NCBI RefSeq assembly: GCF_001648155.1
Contig: NZ_CP015199.1
Coordinates: 3,233,001-3,297,000 of the forward strand
Direction: 5' to 3'
DNA from: Chryseobacterium glaciei
Lineage (GTDB): Bacteria > Bacteroidota > Bacteroidia > Flavobacteriales > Weeksellaceae
DNA: 64,000 nt
Both the position numbers and the translations under genes were made by a program. Below are positions 7,856 to 16,271 of this stretch, in pieces. Position 1 is the stretch's first letter, and the number at the start of each line of letters is the position of its first letter. The notes under the pieces were generated by a model. It was not told where the DNA came from, made no database searches, and saw nothing but the letters and a program-made list of their open reading frames with translations.

Positions 7856-8986
7856 TTATGATTTAATGAGCTTTTGAATTTCTCTCTGGTAATTTTGGTT
7901 TTGTCTTCTTATTTTCAGACTTAAATATGAAAAAAATGCTATTAGAATTAAGCTTATGGCAATAACTGCGATTGTAAGATATTTGTAATAATTTTTAATC
8001 TCACTGCTTTTCTTTACGGTTTCCTTATTGTGATTGTTGATAGAATGATTGATGGAAGTAAGTTCATTCTGCTCTCGTTTAAAGCGCATCTCAAAACACT
8101 TTTTATTGTAAGTCTGATAGAGATCCGGTCTTCCTATGGCGAGATAATTTTCAGACATTTCTTTATAAATTCCTTCGTTTAAGACAAGATCACCAGTGTT
8201 TTTACAGAGATTTTCAGCTTTAACTAAGAGATTTAAAGCGGTTTCGTTTTCATGTTTTTGTTTATGCATTTCGGCAAGACCTTTTAATGCAAATGCTTCT
8301 AAACTTTTAGCATTGCTTTTTTGAGCATAATTAATGGATTCCGAGAAGGCAGATTCTGCTTTTTCTGTCTGGTTGAGGTTGATGTAGCAATATCCGATGT
8401 TGTAATACACAACACTCATATTGGCAAACGTATTTTTTTTAGCCTTTACATTCTCGAAGTTTTTAATTGAAATCAGGAATTTTTCAAGCGCAATTTCAGA
8501 ATTCGACTGGCTTTTATAAATCATACCGCGAATCGCATAACTTCTGGCTGTTTCAACCAGTTTTTCGGGAACGTTTTCGGGTAGTTTTTCAAGAAGAATA
8601 TCAGCTTCATTGAGGGTTTCCAGACTTTTACTGAACAATTCCATCTGCTGATATTGTATTGCCACAGAAACCAAAACGTTGACCTGCATTTTGGGATCAT
8701 TTGTTTTTTGAGCCAATTCTTTAGCTTTTAAGATGTATTGAAGCGATTCGTCAAAGTTTCTTTTGGCAATATTTGCGGTTGAAAGCAGTAAATAAATGGT
8801 AATAGATTTATTAATATCTTTTTCCTTTTTCAGGAGATTTTTAGCAATATTTATCGCTTTTTCGGGATTATCATAAATTTCCAGACGAGCTTTTTTCATC
8901 AGAGAATCATCAGAAATTTTTTGCCCATAAACAGCAATCTGACAGATCAAAAAAATGAATGCAAGTATTTTTAAAACTAATTTCAT
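7856..8986 (-). CDS. TPR protein with C-terminal membrane anchor, lacking the HTH domain
   Basis: The 376-residue protein has a signal peptide (...CQIAVYGQ, about 1-22), TPR helices covering about 30-310, one transmembrane segment (YLTIAVIAISLILIAFFSYL, about 333-352), and then only about 20 charged residues. It looks like the sensor half of the HTH-containing neighbour, without the cytoplasmic DNA-binding domain. Its start overlaps the stop of that gene by 4 nt (ATGA), so the two are translationally coupled. It may partner or modulate the longer protein; this is inference. Confidence 0.78.
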   Translation of the reverse strand: MKLVLKILAFIFLICQIAVYGQKISDDSLMKKARLEIYDNPEKAINIAKNLLKKEKDINKSITIYLLLSTANIAKRNFDESLQYILKAKELAQKTNDPKMQVNVLVSVAIQYQQMELFSKSLETLNEADILLEKLPENVPEKLVETARSYAIRGMIYKSQSNSEIALEKFLISIKNFENVKAKKNTFANMSVVYYNIGYCYINLNQTEKAESAFSESINYAQKSNAKSLEAFALKGLAEMHKQKHENETALNLLVKAENLCKNTGDLVLNEGIYKEMSENYLAIGRPDLYQTYNKKCFEMRFKREQNELTSINHSINNHNKETVKKSSEIKNYYKYLTIAVIAISLILIAFFSYLSLKIRRQNQNYQREIQKLIKS

Positions 8987-10572
8987 GATGCTCTGTTTTT
9001 GCTGATTTCCTGAATATAAACATTGGGAGACATTCCTGTCACAGATTTAAAAACGGTCGTAAACGCACTGTGAGAAGAGAATCCTGAAAATTCTGCGAGA
9101 TAGCTTACCTTGTAATTAAGATAAGTGGAATCTGTCTTTAATAAATGAGCAATGTGGTTGATTCTCAATTCATTAATATATCCGTTGAAGTTTTTTCCTT
9201 TGGTAGTATTAATGACCTCAGAAAGATATTTGGTATTAACACCCATTTGAGCAGAAAGCATGGAAAGTGACATGTTTTTGTTTAAATATCGATCTGTGTG
9301 TTCCCAATCTTCCAGTTTTTGTAAAATTTCATCTTCTTTTTCTTTGGAAATTTTATTGGAGTCTTTTTCAATAATTTTATCAGCAATAATAATCGGTTCT
9401 TCTGTTTTTGGGACAATTATACGAATCGTCTGTTCCCATTTTTTCTGTTTTTCAAAGAAATCGATTTGCTTTTTCAGGTCTTTATTTCTTCGAGTTGCCA
9501 TTAGAAAATAGGAAATTAAACCAATGATAATTAATGATATAACTGTTGTTAATGTCCAGAATTTCTTTGATTCATTTTGTTCTTGGAATTCAAGATTCTG
9601 GCTTTGATGATTTTCAACCAATTTTACAATATATCGGATTCCTTCTTTCGTGTTGGAATCTAATTTTGTTTTCAGATCAATATAAAGTTTGTTGTAATAA
9701 TGATATTTTTCGTCATTATGAAGAGCAAGATAGCTTTTAGCTAAAGATTCATAAATTTTAATTTTTAATCCGTTGTAAGGAATATTTTCAATCTTCAACA
9801 ATCCTTTTTCTAAGTTCTGAATTGATGAATTATAGTCTTCTTTAAGGAAGAAATAACGTGACAAATTTTCATATGCAAGTGCGTATAGAAAAGTATTATT
9901 TTCTTGATTATTAATGGTGTAAATGGTTTTTTCAAGTAGTTTTCTTGAGTCTTCCAGTTTATTTTGCCTCATTAAAAATGACGAACGAAAGATTTTGTTT
10001 TCAGTTCCAATAATCTTGTTTTCTTCATTTTTATCATTGATAAACTGATCACTTTTATCAAGGTTTTCTAATGCTGAAACATAGTTTCTATTAATCCCGA
10101 AATTAAGAGCCTGAAGTTGATACAATTTAGCAATCGTAATTTTTATCTTTGGATTTTCGCTTTTATTGAATAATTTATTGTCAGACAGAAGGTTAGAGAT
10201 GATTTCCTGAGACTGATTATAAAGATCTAAGTTTTGATACTGATCAGCAAGATTATAATCTCCAAACATTTGCATAAAGTAAGAAAAGCTTTCTTTTTCT
10301 CCGTTTTCTTTTTGGCTTAAAATGTTCACAGACTGCACGTAATCTCCTTTCATAGCGTATGCTTGGGAGATTATATTTTGCAATACAATCTTATGTTCAA
10401 TGCTCTGATCGCTGATGAGAAGACTTTGTGAATAGCTGATGCAGTCATCCGGGTTTTGATATAATTTCTGAAAAGCCTTATCCGCTAAAATATTAAAATC
10501 CGGGCCTGATTGTCCGTTTACAAAAACTGAAAAGAATAGAAGAGTCAACAGCTGAGCGTTACTTTTCAGCAT
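8983..10572 (-). CDS. Membrane TPR sensor with C-terminal AraC-type HTH
   Basis: The layout is a signal peptide (MLKSNAQLLTLLFFSVFVNG), periplasmic TPR repeats, a transmembrane helix (FWTLTTVISLIIIGLISYFL), a short coiled linker, and a cytoplasmic AraC-type HTH. The HTH has two helix-turn-helices: MSLSMLSAQMGVNTKYLSEV and YLAEFSGFSSHSAFTTVFK. Proteins of this layout are one-piece membrane regulators in Bacteroidota. I use the ATG at 10572 because the signal peptide starts there; a TTG at 10635 would add 21 basic residues in front of it. It is the first gene of a two-gene unit. The target genes are not known. Confidence 0.85.
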   Translation of the reverse strand: MLKSNAQLLTLLFFSVFVNGQSGPDFNILADKAFQKLYQNPDDCISYSQSLLISDQSIEHKIVLQNIISQAYAMKGDYVQSVNILSQKENGEKESFSYFMQMFGDYNLADQYQNLDLYNQSQEIISNLLSDNKLFNKSENPKIKITIAKLYQLQALNFGINRNYVSALENLDKSDQFINDKNEENKIIGTENKIFRSSFLMRQNKLEDSRKLLEKTIYTINNQENNTFLYALAYENLSRYFFLKEDYNSSIQNLEKGLLKIENIPYNGLKIKIYESLAKSYLALHNDEKYHYYNKLYIDLKTKLDSNTKEGIRYIVKLVENHQSQNLEFQEQNESKKFWTLTTVISLIIIGLISYFLMATRRNKDLKKQIDFFEKQKKWEQTIRIIVPKTEEPIIIADKIIEKDSNKISKEKEDEILQKLEDWEHTDRYLNKNMSLSMLSAQMGVNTKYLSEVINTTKGKNFNGYINELRINHIAHLLKTDSTYLNYKVSYLAEFSGFSSHSAFTTVFKSVTGMSPNVYIQEISKNRAS

Positions 10573-10784
10573 TTTTTTGATCAATGATTTGTTTTTTATA
10601 GGTTTTTTTTCAATCTTTTTACGATCTGTCCTCAAAATAGAAATTTTATATATGTTTGTTTTTTAGAGATTTAAATATTTAGTTCTTTTAAATTTCACGA
10701 ATTATGTAAGTCATTTTCTTTTCAATGAGTAAATATAATATTAATATTGTTTCCACCAATTCAAAATATTAATACCAAAGAAAT

Positions 10785-12101
10785 ATGAAAAATATTTATA
10801 AAATTTCAAGGAAAGCATTGTTAGCTTGTAGTTTGTTTGGATTTTCAGTGGCTGATGCACAGCTCACGGTAATGGCAACAGGTAATTATACTGTTGGCGG
10901 TATTTCTGATAACGGAATCGTAAGTATGCACACGAGCGGTGGAGATATTTTTAAATGGGACGCCGTAAATGGAATGGTTCAGATCGGAACATTAACCAAT
11001 GGCTATCCCGCAGCAGGAAGAACGCTTATTTCCAGTGACAGAACAAAGATAGGTTCTTCAGCTACAAATGTGGCGACAAGTTTTAATGAGATTTCAACCT
11101 ATAATGTAACAACTTCTACCTGGACGAATCAGGGCGGGCTTGTTCCTACAGGATGGGACGGAAGCGTAAGTTCAACTTGGGGAATGACACCCAACGGTAA
11201 TACAATTGTAGGTTTGGGCTGGATTTCTGCGGCAAGCGCGCACGCCGTAAAATGGAATGCTCAGAATGGAGTAGTAGATCTCGGAAGTATGATTCCCGGA
11301 AGCAGCTCCAGAGCAAATGCTGTAAATACTGACGGAACTGTAATCGTTGGCTGGCAAGACGAATTTGACGGAACCAGAAGCGGTGCAAAATGGGTAAACG
11401 GAGTAGAAAGTTTTATTAAAGATAGTAATGGCGATAATGTAGGGGAAGCCGGAGATGTTTCGGCAGACGGAAATACAATTATCGGAACAGGTTATCCAGA
11501 ACCTTATGTTTGGAACAGTGTGTCCGGACTTATATACATAACACATCCTAATTCCTCCGCTTTCTTCAGAGGTGGTGCGACCGGAATATCAGCTAACGGA
11601 CAAACAGTGATTGGCTTTTTCAGGCCTTTCCCCGGACCGCCCATGACTGGAGAAGGCTTTATATGGACTCAGGCAGGAGGACGTGTTAATTTAAATGATT
11701 ATGCCACGACGGTAGGTGTCAATACACAAGGTGTGACGATGTCTCTTCCGTTAGCAATATCTCAAGATGGTAAAAAGATTGCAGGAATAGGAATGAATTC
11801 CTCAAGTCAGACGGTTGCTTTTTATCTTCAGCTTCCGAATGACGTTCTTGCAACTAATGAAACAGTAAAAAATAAAACCAATGCATCAATTTATCCTAAT
11901 CCGGTAAAAGATATTCTTTACATAAAAGGAGCCGGTAAAATTGAAAAAGCAGAAGTATACAATATGGTCGGTCAAAAAGTAATATCATTAAATTCCGTGC
12001 AAGATCAGGTTGACGTAGCATCTTTATCTAAAGGGAATTATATATTACAAATTCATGTGAAAGGGGAAGTTTCGCAGAGTTATAAATTCATCAAAGAGTA
12101 A
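10785..12101 (+). CDS. HAF-repeat extracellular protein with T9SS sorting domain
   Basis: The 438-residue protein starts with a signal peptide (ending ADAQ, residue 26). The central part consists of HAF-type beta repeats, seen as recurring units such as ADGNTIIGTGYPEPYVWN, NGQTVIGFF...EGFIWTQAGG and MTPNGNTIVGLGW...AVKWN. A type A sorting domain follows from about residue 366 (YPNPVKDILYIKGAG). It is therefore an exported surface or released protein. No catalytic motif is visible and the function is unknown. It is divergent from the TPR-HTH gene and could be under its control; that is only positional. Confidence 0.82.
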   Translation: MKNIYKISRKALLACSLFGFSVADAQLTVMATGNYTVGGISDNGIVSMHTSGGDIFKWDAVNGMVQIGTLTNGYPAAGRTLISSDRTKIGSSATNVATSFNEISTYNVTTSTWTNQGGLVPTGWDGSVSSTWGMTPNGNTIVGLGWISAASAHAVKWNAQNGVVDLGSMIPGSSSRANAVNTDGTVIVGWQDEFDGTRSGAKWVNGVESFIKDSNGDNVGEAGDVSADGNTIIGTGYPEPYVWNSVSGLIYITHPNSSAFFRGGATGISANGQTVIGFFRPFPGPPMTGEGFIWTQAGGRVNLNDYATTVGVNTQGVTMSLPLAISQDGKKIAGIGMNSSSQTVAFYLQLPNDVLATNETVKNKTNASIYPNPVKDILYIKGAGKIEKAEVYNMVGQKVISLNSVQDQVDVASLSKGNYILQIHVKGEVSQSYKFIKE

Positions 12102-12133
12102 AGTAAAATTAGACACTTAAAAAAAGACTGACC

Positions 12134-12170
12134 AAAAAACTCGCAGATTATTCTGCGAGTTTTGTTTTTT
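12134..12170 (+). terminator. Terminator of the HAF-repeat gene (CTCGCAGA family)
   Basis: Stem AAACTCGCAGA / TCTGCGAGTTT with loop TTAT, then TTGTTTTTT. It begins 33 nt after the stop codon and is duplicated almost exactly at 13178-13213. Confidence 0.88.
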
Positions 12171-12197
12171 AACTAAAAATTTATTTCATTACAAATA

Positions 12198-12222
12198 AAA
12201 GGAGATCTTGGTGACCTCCTTT
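12198..12222 (-). terminator. 3' hairpin of the 227-residue secreted protein gene
   Basis: A 10-bp stem AAAGGAGGTC / GATCTCCTTT (minus strand, one G-T pair) is followed by TTATTTG. A diverged copy with a preserved stem lies at 13243-13267. Confidence 0.7.
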
Positions 12223-12253
12223 ATGTTGAAATAGCTGTAATTAAGATCTATTA

Positions 12254-12937
12254 TTAGAGTGGGGTTGCTACGATTTGTATCATATCATTGGTATTCCTTC
12301 CAAAGGTTGCTCTAAAAGCTTTACCAGCCTCTGCCAGCCCTAATAGTCGTAGTGTATAGTTTCCTGCAGGTAATGATAAAATAGAATTTGCGGATATATC
12401 TGAACCACTAAGTACTAGGGTAGAACTAACTGAATTTAAATGTATAAGAGAACCACTTCCAAAAGGCGTAGATAATGGAATTCCGGCAGGAGCTGCACTA
12501 AAATCGAATGAGAGCGTCATTCCTCTTGCTGAGCCATCAGTAAGTCCGAGATTGCTTCCAGAAATTGTGGCATTAGCCTGGACTGACGCACTAATATTTA
12601 CCATAGAGGGTCTTGTGAGTGTAAATGCATAAGTACCTAAAGTTTGAGTAATTGCTGTACCTTCAGCGACATCCCGAAATGTAGTTGGGATCTGATCGCC
12701 TAAAGTTCCTCCTACAAGGAATTGTGGAGAGTTATTGGCTACCTTAAGTTCACCCGTAGAATTATCTCTTACCATTGCTGAGAAGTTGGAGCCCGTTGCA
12801 GTATTTGCAGCCCTTAGTTTCATATTTCCGTTAACGTCTAATGTTGCAGTTGGATTTGCTGTATTAATACCAACCTGTGCGATTGCAAGCGAAGTGCTAC
12901 TCAATACGAGTAGTACGGTAGATTTAATTTTTTTCAT
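12254..12937 (-). CDS. Small secreted protein with VGINT...ATLDVNG start
   Basis: The 227-residue protein has a signal peptide (cleavage near AIAQ, residue 21) followed by VGINTANPTATLDVNG, a start shared by many Flavobacteriia surface proteins that resemble phage tail-fibre stems. The C-terminal half is a predicted beta-sandwich rich in Ser/Thr/Gly. It has no T9SS sorting domain. It is a clear paralogue of the 13686-14810 product: both contain TATGS, RDNSTGELKV, LVGG and SLPAGNYT...A.AFR.T.G. Function unknown; probably exported. Confidence 0.72.
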   Translation of the reverse strand: MKKIKSTVLLVLSSTSLAIAQVGINTANPTATLDVNGNMKLRAANTATGSNFSAMVRDNSTGELKVANNSPQFLVGGTLGDQIPTTFRDVAEGTAITQTLGTYAFTLTRPSMVNISASVQANATISGSNLGLTDGSARGMTLSFDFSAAPAGIPLSTPFGSGSLIHLNSVSSTLVLSGSDISANSILSLPAGNYTLRLLGLAEAGKAFRATFGRNTNDMIQIVATPL

Positions 12938-13177
12938 TGTGCTTTTTTGATTTTTAATTAAAAAATTTCAGATAACGAAATTCAAAATTATCTGCTGTAA
13001 AAGCAAAACAAAATTCAAAAAAAAACAATTTATTGCGTTATTCATCAGATGGAGAGAGTTTTCTTTAAAATAAATCTAAATTAAATGAATTTTAACAAAT
13101 GTTATAAAGATAAAATTCAAACAAGTGTTTAGGTTTAAAAAAGAGTCAGGAAAAAAGAGTTTTCGAAGTTTTAAAGC

Positions 13178-13213
13178 AAAAAACTCGCAGATTATTCTGC
13201 GAGTTTTGTTTTT
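13178..13213. repeat. Second copy of the CTCGCAGA hairpin, without a plus-strand gene in front
   Basis: It is nearly identical to the terminator at 12134-12170, but no plus-strand gene ends here. With the hairpin at 13243-13267 it forms a duplicated block of about 90 bp. Confidence 0.8.
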
Positions 13214-13242
13214 ATAACGAAATTTTTATTTTATCAGAAGTA

Positions 13243-13267
13243 AAAGGAAATCTTGATGACTTGCTTT
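13243..13267 (-). terminator. 3' hairpin of the 116-residue gene, diverged copy
   Basis: Minus strand AAAGCAAGTC / GATTTCCTTT, 9 of 10 pairs kept. Compared with 12198-12222 one G-C pair has become A-T on both sides. Confidence 0.6.
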
Positions 13268-13327
13268 CATATAATATTAGGTATGATTACATTAAAAATG
13301 TCAAAGTTCGGGTGATTTCAGTAAGTA

Positions 13328-13678
13328 TTATGGAGTAATGATCTCTGTTTTCTTTGGAGATACAGAGGTATTTACTTTATTTACAGATACATCCACATCA
13401 CCCAGGACTCCAGTCGCGACAACAACTTTTGCTTTATTTTCTGATGGATTTTTTGTAGATATAGTATTGTAGGATACTTCTAATTCTCCAACTGAAGGTT
13501 TTGCATTAGTGATGATCTTTGTCGTGGAAGTAGGCGTTTGGACAGATGGACTTGTAGAATAATCATTCACAGATACATCCAGACCTGATGGTTCGGTATT
13601 TCTGTGGTTGACTGTCTGTGCGGTTCCCCATGAAACAACACTTACTAAAAGTATGGTTGCTAAAATATTTTTTTTCAT
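13328..13678 (-). CDS. Small secreted protein of unknown function
   Basis: The 116-residue product has a signal peptide (MKKNILATILLVSVVSWGTAQ) and a Ser/Thr/Val-rich mature part. A motif of the form LDVSVNDYSTSP / LEVSYNTISTK / DVDVSVNKVNTS recurs three times, suggesting short beta repeats. It starts 7 nt after the stop of the 13686-14810 gene and is surely in the same transcript. I do not recognise a family. Confidence 0.6.
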   Translation of the reverse strand: MKKNILATILLVSVVSWGTAQTVNHRNTEPSGLDVSVNDYSTSPSVQTPTSTTKIITNAKPSVGELEVSYNTISTKNPSENKAKVVVATGVLGDVDVSVNKVNTSVSPKKTEIITP

Positions 13679-13685
13679 TGTTTGC

Positions 13686-14810
13686 TTATTGTATTGGTGT
13701 TGCTTTTATTTGAAAATTATCACTATTACCATTACCTAAAGTTATTCGGAAAGCTTGTGTGCTAGCTCCGGCTCCGATTAAACTCACTGTATAATTACCT
13801 GCGGGTAATGATAAATTAGAAATAGAGGTTGTATAGTAAGAGCCAAAAACACTACCATTAGTACCGGAAACATTTGTAAATGATTGTGAAGATGTGCCAA
13901 AGATAGTATTGGTTGGTATACCTGCAGGAGCTGAGGTAAAGTTAAAATATATTTGACCCATTTTTACGGAACCATCTGTTAAAGTAGTATTGCTTGTAGT
14001 AGCAAAACTTAAAGAAACATTAGCATTAAACTCTACAATAGATGGTCTGTCTAATGTAAAACTTCTTGTAGCTAAGGTCGCACTGGCATATTGATTTCCA
14101 GTAGTAGTTCCACCAATAATATCTAATGATACTCCTGTGATCTGATCACCTATAGATCCTCCCACAAGCATAGATGTAGGGGCAGATACTTTAAGCTCTC
14201 CTGTAGAATTATCTCTTACGACCGTAGAAAATCCGGTACTTCCGGTTGCAGTATTTGCAGTTCCTAATATCATATTTCCTTGAAGATCTAATTTGGCACC
14301 AGGAGCAGCAGTTCCAATACCTATCCTGTCATTAGTTCCGTTTACAGAAAAAGTAGTTCCGTCTACAGAGAACGCATTGGCAATATTAGCATTGTTAAAA
14401 GCCAGTGAAAAACCTCCTTGGTCTACCGTTCTTGTACTGTTGAGTGCTCCGTTAGAGTTGTAGATATTGAGATTGGTTCCTGTAGGTGAAGTTAATTTGA
14501 CCCAAAGAGTACCATCGAAGTAATAATAACCTGTAGCATCTACATTTGCAGTGGTTCCTCCTGTCCCTCCTGTGGCTATGTTGTTGATGTAGATTAAAGT
14601 AGAAGTGGGAACTCCTGTCATACTTTGGGCTCTCTGTTTGTCTACTCTTGGAACAAGAAGACCATCTACATTAGAAGTTGTACCCGTTGCATTTTTGGCA
14701 GTAATATCCATTGTTGCTGTAGGATTTGAAGTATTAATACCAATTTGTGCCGTAATTATTGAAGTTGTTCCTAAAAGAATACTTAGGAATAAAACTTTTT
14801 TTTTCATCAT
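13686..14810 (-). CDS. Secreted tail-fibre-like protein, paralogue of the 12254 gene
   Basis: A signal peptide starts at the MMKKKVLFLSILLG methionines (ATG at 14810 or 14807); a longer frame to 14894 adds 28 residues that do not look like a leader. The mature protein begins IGINTSNPTATMDITAK, then a central part (about residues 70-170) absent from the shorter paralogue. That part contains YYYFDGTLWVKL, a segment typical of these surface proteins. The C-terminal beta-sandwich is shared with the 12254 product. It is first in a two-gene unit with the 116-residue gene. Probably exported; function unknown. Confidence 0.72.
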   Translation of the reverse strand: MMKKKVLFLSILLGTTSIITAQIGINTSNPTATMDITAKNATGTTSNVDGLLVPRVDKQRAQSMTGVPTSTLIYINNIATGGTGGTTANVDATGYYYFDGTLWVKLTSPTGTNLNIYNSNGALNSTRTVDQGGFSLAFNNANIANAFSVDGTTFSVNGTNDRIGIGTAAPGAKLDLQGNMILGTANTATGSTGFSTVVRDNSTGELKVSAPTSMLVGGSIGDQITGVSLDIIGGTTTGNQYASATLATRSFTLDRPSIVEFNANVSLSFATTSNTTLTDGSVKMGQIYFNFTSAPAGIPTNTIFGTSSQSFTNVSGTNGSVFGSYYTTSISNLSLPAGNYTVSLIGAGASTQAFRITLGNGNSDNFQIKATPIQ

Positions 14811-15246
14811 TGTTTTTATTTTATTTAATTTTCCGTGTTTTGTATTGCAAAGAGATTCAAAATAATATAAATTTCCAAAAATAGAGTATACCATTGATAT
14901 ACCACTTTTATGTAATTGATTGTTTTACAGTGTTTTATTTTTATTTATCATTGTGAGATTCATTAATTATTAATAAATAGTTTCTATACCTACCTATTTA
15001 TGTTTGAATGTTTATTTACTATCAACTTGAAGAAAGTATTTTATCTTTCATTAATATCATTATATTTTTCTAGTTTCTGGGCGCAGAATTTATAAATTAT
15101 TTTATATTTAGCAAATAAATTATCTAAAGTTTATTAATGTTTAAGTAATATTTAATTTGTGTTAATTTTATTCTGTTTTTGTTGAATAGTTGATTTGTTT
15201 TATTTTTCTGCCCCTATTTATTTGTTTACTCGTAATGCAGTCTTAT

Positions 15247-15290
15247 GACCGTTACCAAGATTTGAACTTGTGAGAGGCTATCATCCTAGT
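15247..15290 (-). pseudogene. Truncated tRNA-Glu(CTC)-like remnant
   Basis: On the minus strand the stretch reads from the D-arm end (TAGGATGATAGC) through a tRNA-Glu-style anticodon loop CTCTCAC straight into a T-arm (CAAG TTCAAAT CTTG) and an acceptor-like tail GTAACGGTC. The 5' acceptor strand, the 3' half of the anticodon stem and the variable loop are missing, so it cannot be functional. It lies at the downstream edge of the barnase/barstar operon. Confidence 0.45.
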
Positions 15291-15300
15291 AAATAAAAAA

Positions 15301-15327
15301 AACACTGTCTTATGTTATGACAGTGTT
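15301..15327 (-). terminator. Terminator of the barnase-barstar operon
   Basis: Stem AACACTGTC / GACAGTGTT, followed on the minus strand by eight T. It lies 28 nt past the barstar stop. Confidence 0.88.
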
Positions 15328-15354
15328 GTATTTATTAAGTGAAGTTTGTTGTAA

Positions 15355-15657
15355 TTATTCTTCTTCTTGAGTTTCCTCGTCTTCATATTGCTCCAGATAA
15401 TAACTGAAAGTAAAACCTTCCAATTCTTCCTCAATCTCTTCTAAAGTCGTTAGCATATCTTCGAAACTTTCAAGTTGATCTACAGTCATGTTCACAAATT
15501 CGATGTGAAGAGGCATTTCCAATTCTCCTGTAATCACATCGGAAAGGGCATCCAAATTATCCCCAAAATGGTCAGGAAGAGTAATTTTTTCTTTTAATTG
15601 TGCGTAAAAATCTTCATCATCACCAATGTCGGTGAAATCTATATATATTGTCTTCAT
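15355..15657 (-). CDS. Barstar-family ribonuclease inhibitor
   Basis: The 100-residue acidic cytoplasmic protein has the barstar fold signature: N-terminal IYIDFTDI, then LPDHFGDNLDALSDVITG, which matches the barnase-binding helix of barstar. It should bind and inhibit the barnase-type RNase encoded two genes upstream and protect the cell from unexported or re-imported toxin. Its start overlaps the stop of the metallopeptidase gene by 4 nt, so the two are translationally coupled. The acidic tail (EQYEDEETQEEE) is longer than in Bacillus barstar. Confidence 0.88.
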   Translation of the reverse strand: MKTIYIDFTDIGDDEDFYAQLKEKITLPDHFGDNLDALSDVITGELEMPLHIEFVNMTVDQLESFEDMLTTLEEIEEELEGFTFSYYLEQYEDEETQEEE

Positions 15658-16271
15658 ATTGAACTAAATTTCCAGTTTTTATTTATTAAAAAAGTCTTGC
15701 ATTTATTGCAAAAATCAGTTTCTTCATTGGTTGGATTTTTACCTTCTGCATCTCTCATAAAACACATTTTTTCGGGGCAATGTTTTAATCCTTGTGTATG
15801 CCCAAGCTCATGAATCGCTATTTTGAAAAACTGCTCGTCCTGATTTTCTTTGCTTAATCTGAATTTTGATGCAACACAGGCTTTTCCGGGTCTGTAGCCT
15901 AATCCCATTATCCCGAAATCTTTAACCTTTCCTTTTGTTACACTAATATCTTTTGAGGTTAAACCTATTGTAACAAAGCCTTCTTTTGTTCTTTGATCTA
16001 AAAATTTAATAATAGAATCTGCCCTGTAGCGGTTTCTTTTTTTGTAATAAGCATTTGCGGGAAGGGCTATGGCATCCAAAACTTTTACATTTGGATAAAC
16101 CTTTTTGATTTCCTCTGTTACAACTTTTACATTTTCAGGTTTGAAATCTTTGAAAGGCTGAATTAATATCATCATCGGCTGATTTTCCTTTACTATTTTC
16201 TGTTGCTTTTCAGAACATGAAATAATAAAGGTTAAACATAATGCTAGTAAGTAAAAACTACTGCTTTTCAA
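15654..16271 (-). CDS. Archaemetzincin-like zinc-peptidase lipoprotein between barnase and barstar
   Basis: The active-site region is HELGHTQGLKHCPEKMCFM, then 15 residues and CNKC. This follows the archaemetzincin pattern HExxHxxGx3Cx4CxM...CxxC, with 15 instead of 17 residues before the last pair. A signal segment with lipobox-like FIISC makes it a predicted lipoprotein, which is unusual for archaemetzincins. Start choice: TTG at 16271 gives a compact leader (KSSSFYLLALCLTF) and a 14-nt overlap with the barnase gene; ATG codons at 16304 or 16337 would add unneeded residues and longer overlaps. It is the middle gene of barnase-peptidase-barstar. The role is unknown; processing or removal of the toxin is one possibility. 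Confidence 0.78.
   Translation of the reverse strand: MKSSSFYLLALCLTFIISCSEKQQKIVKENQPMMILIQPFKDFKPENVKVVTEEIKKVYPNVKVLDAIALPANAYYKKRNRYRADSIIKFLDQRTKEGFVTIGLTSKDISVTKGKVKDFGIMGLGYRPGKACVASKFRLSKENQDEQFFKIAIHELGHTQGLKHCPEKMCFMRDAEGKNPTNEETDFCNKCKTFLINKNWKFSSI

Larger units (their letters stand above)
14811..15354. other. Non-coding gap (544 bp), very AT-rich
   Basis: It contains the upstream region of the 14810 gene, the tRNA-like remnant at 15247-15290 and the barstar terminator at 15301-15327. No open frame of useful length was seen. Confidence 0.6.

Noticed and set aside
15355..15657. Barstar as a stand-alone orphan inhibitor
   Set aside because: A full barnase gene lies two genes upstream in the same operon.
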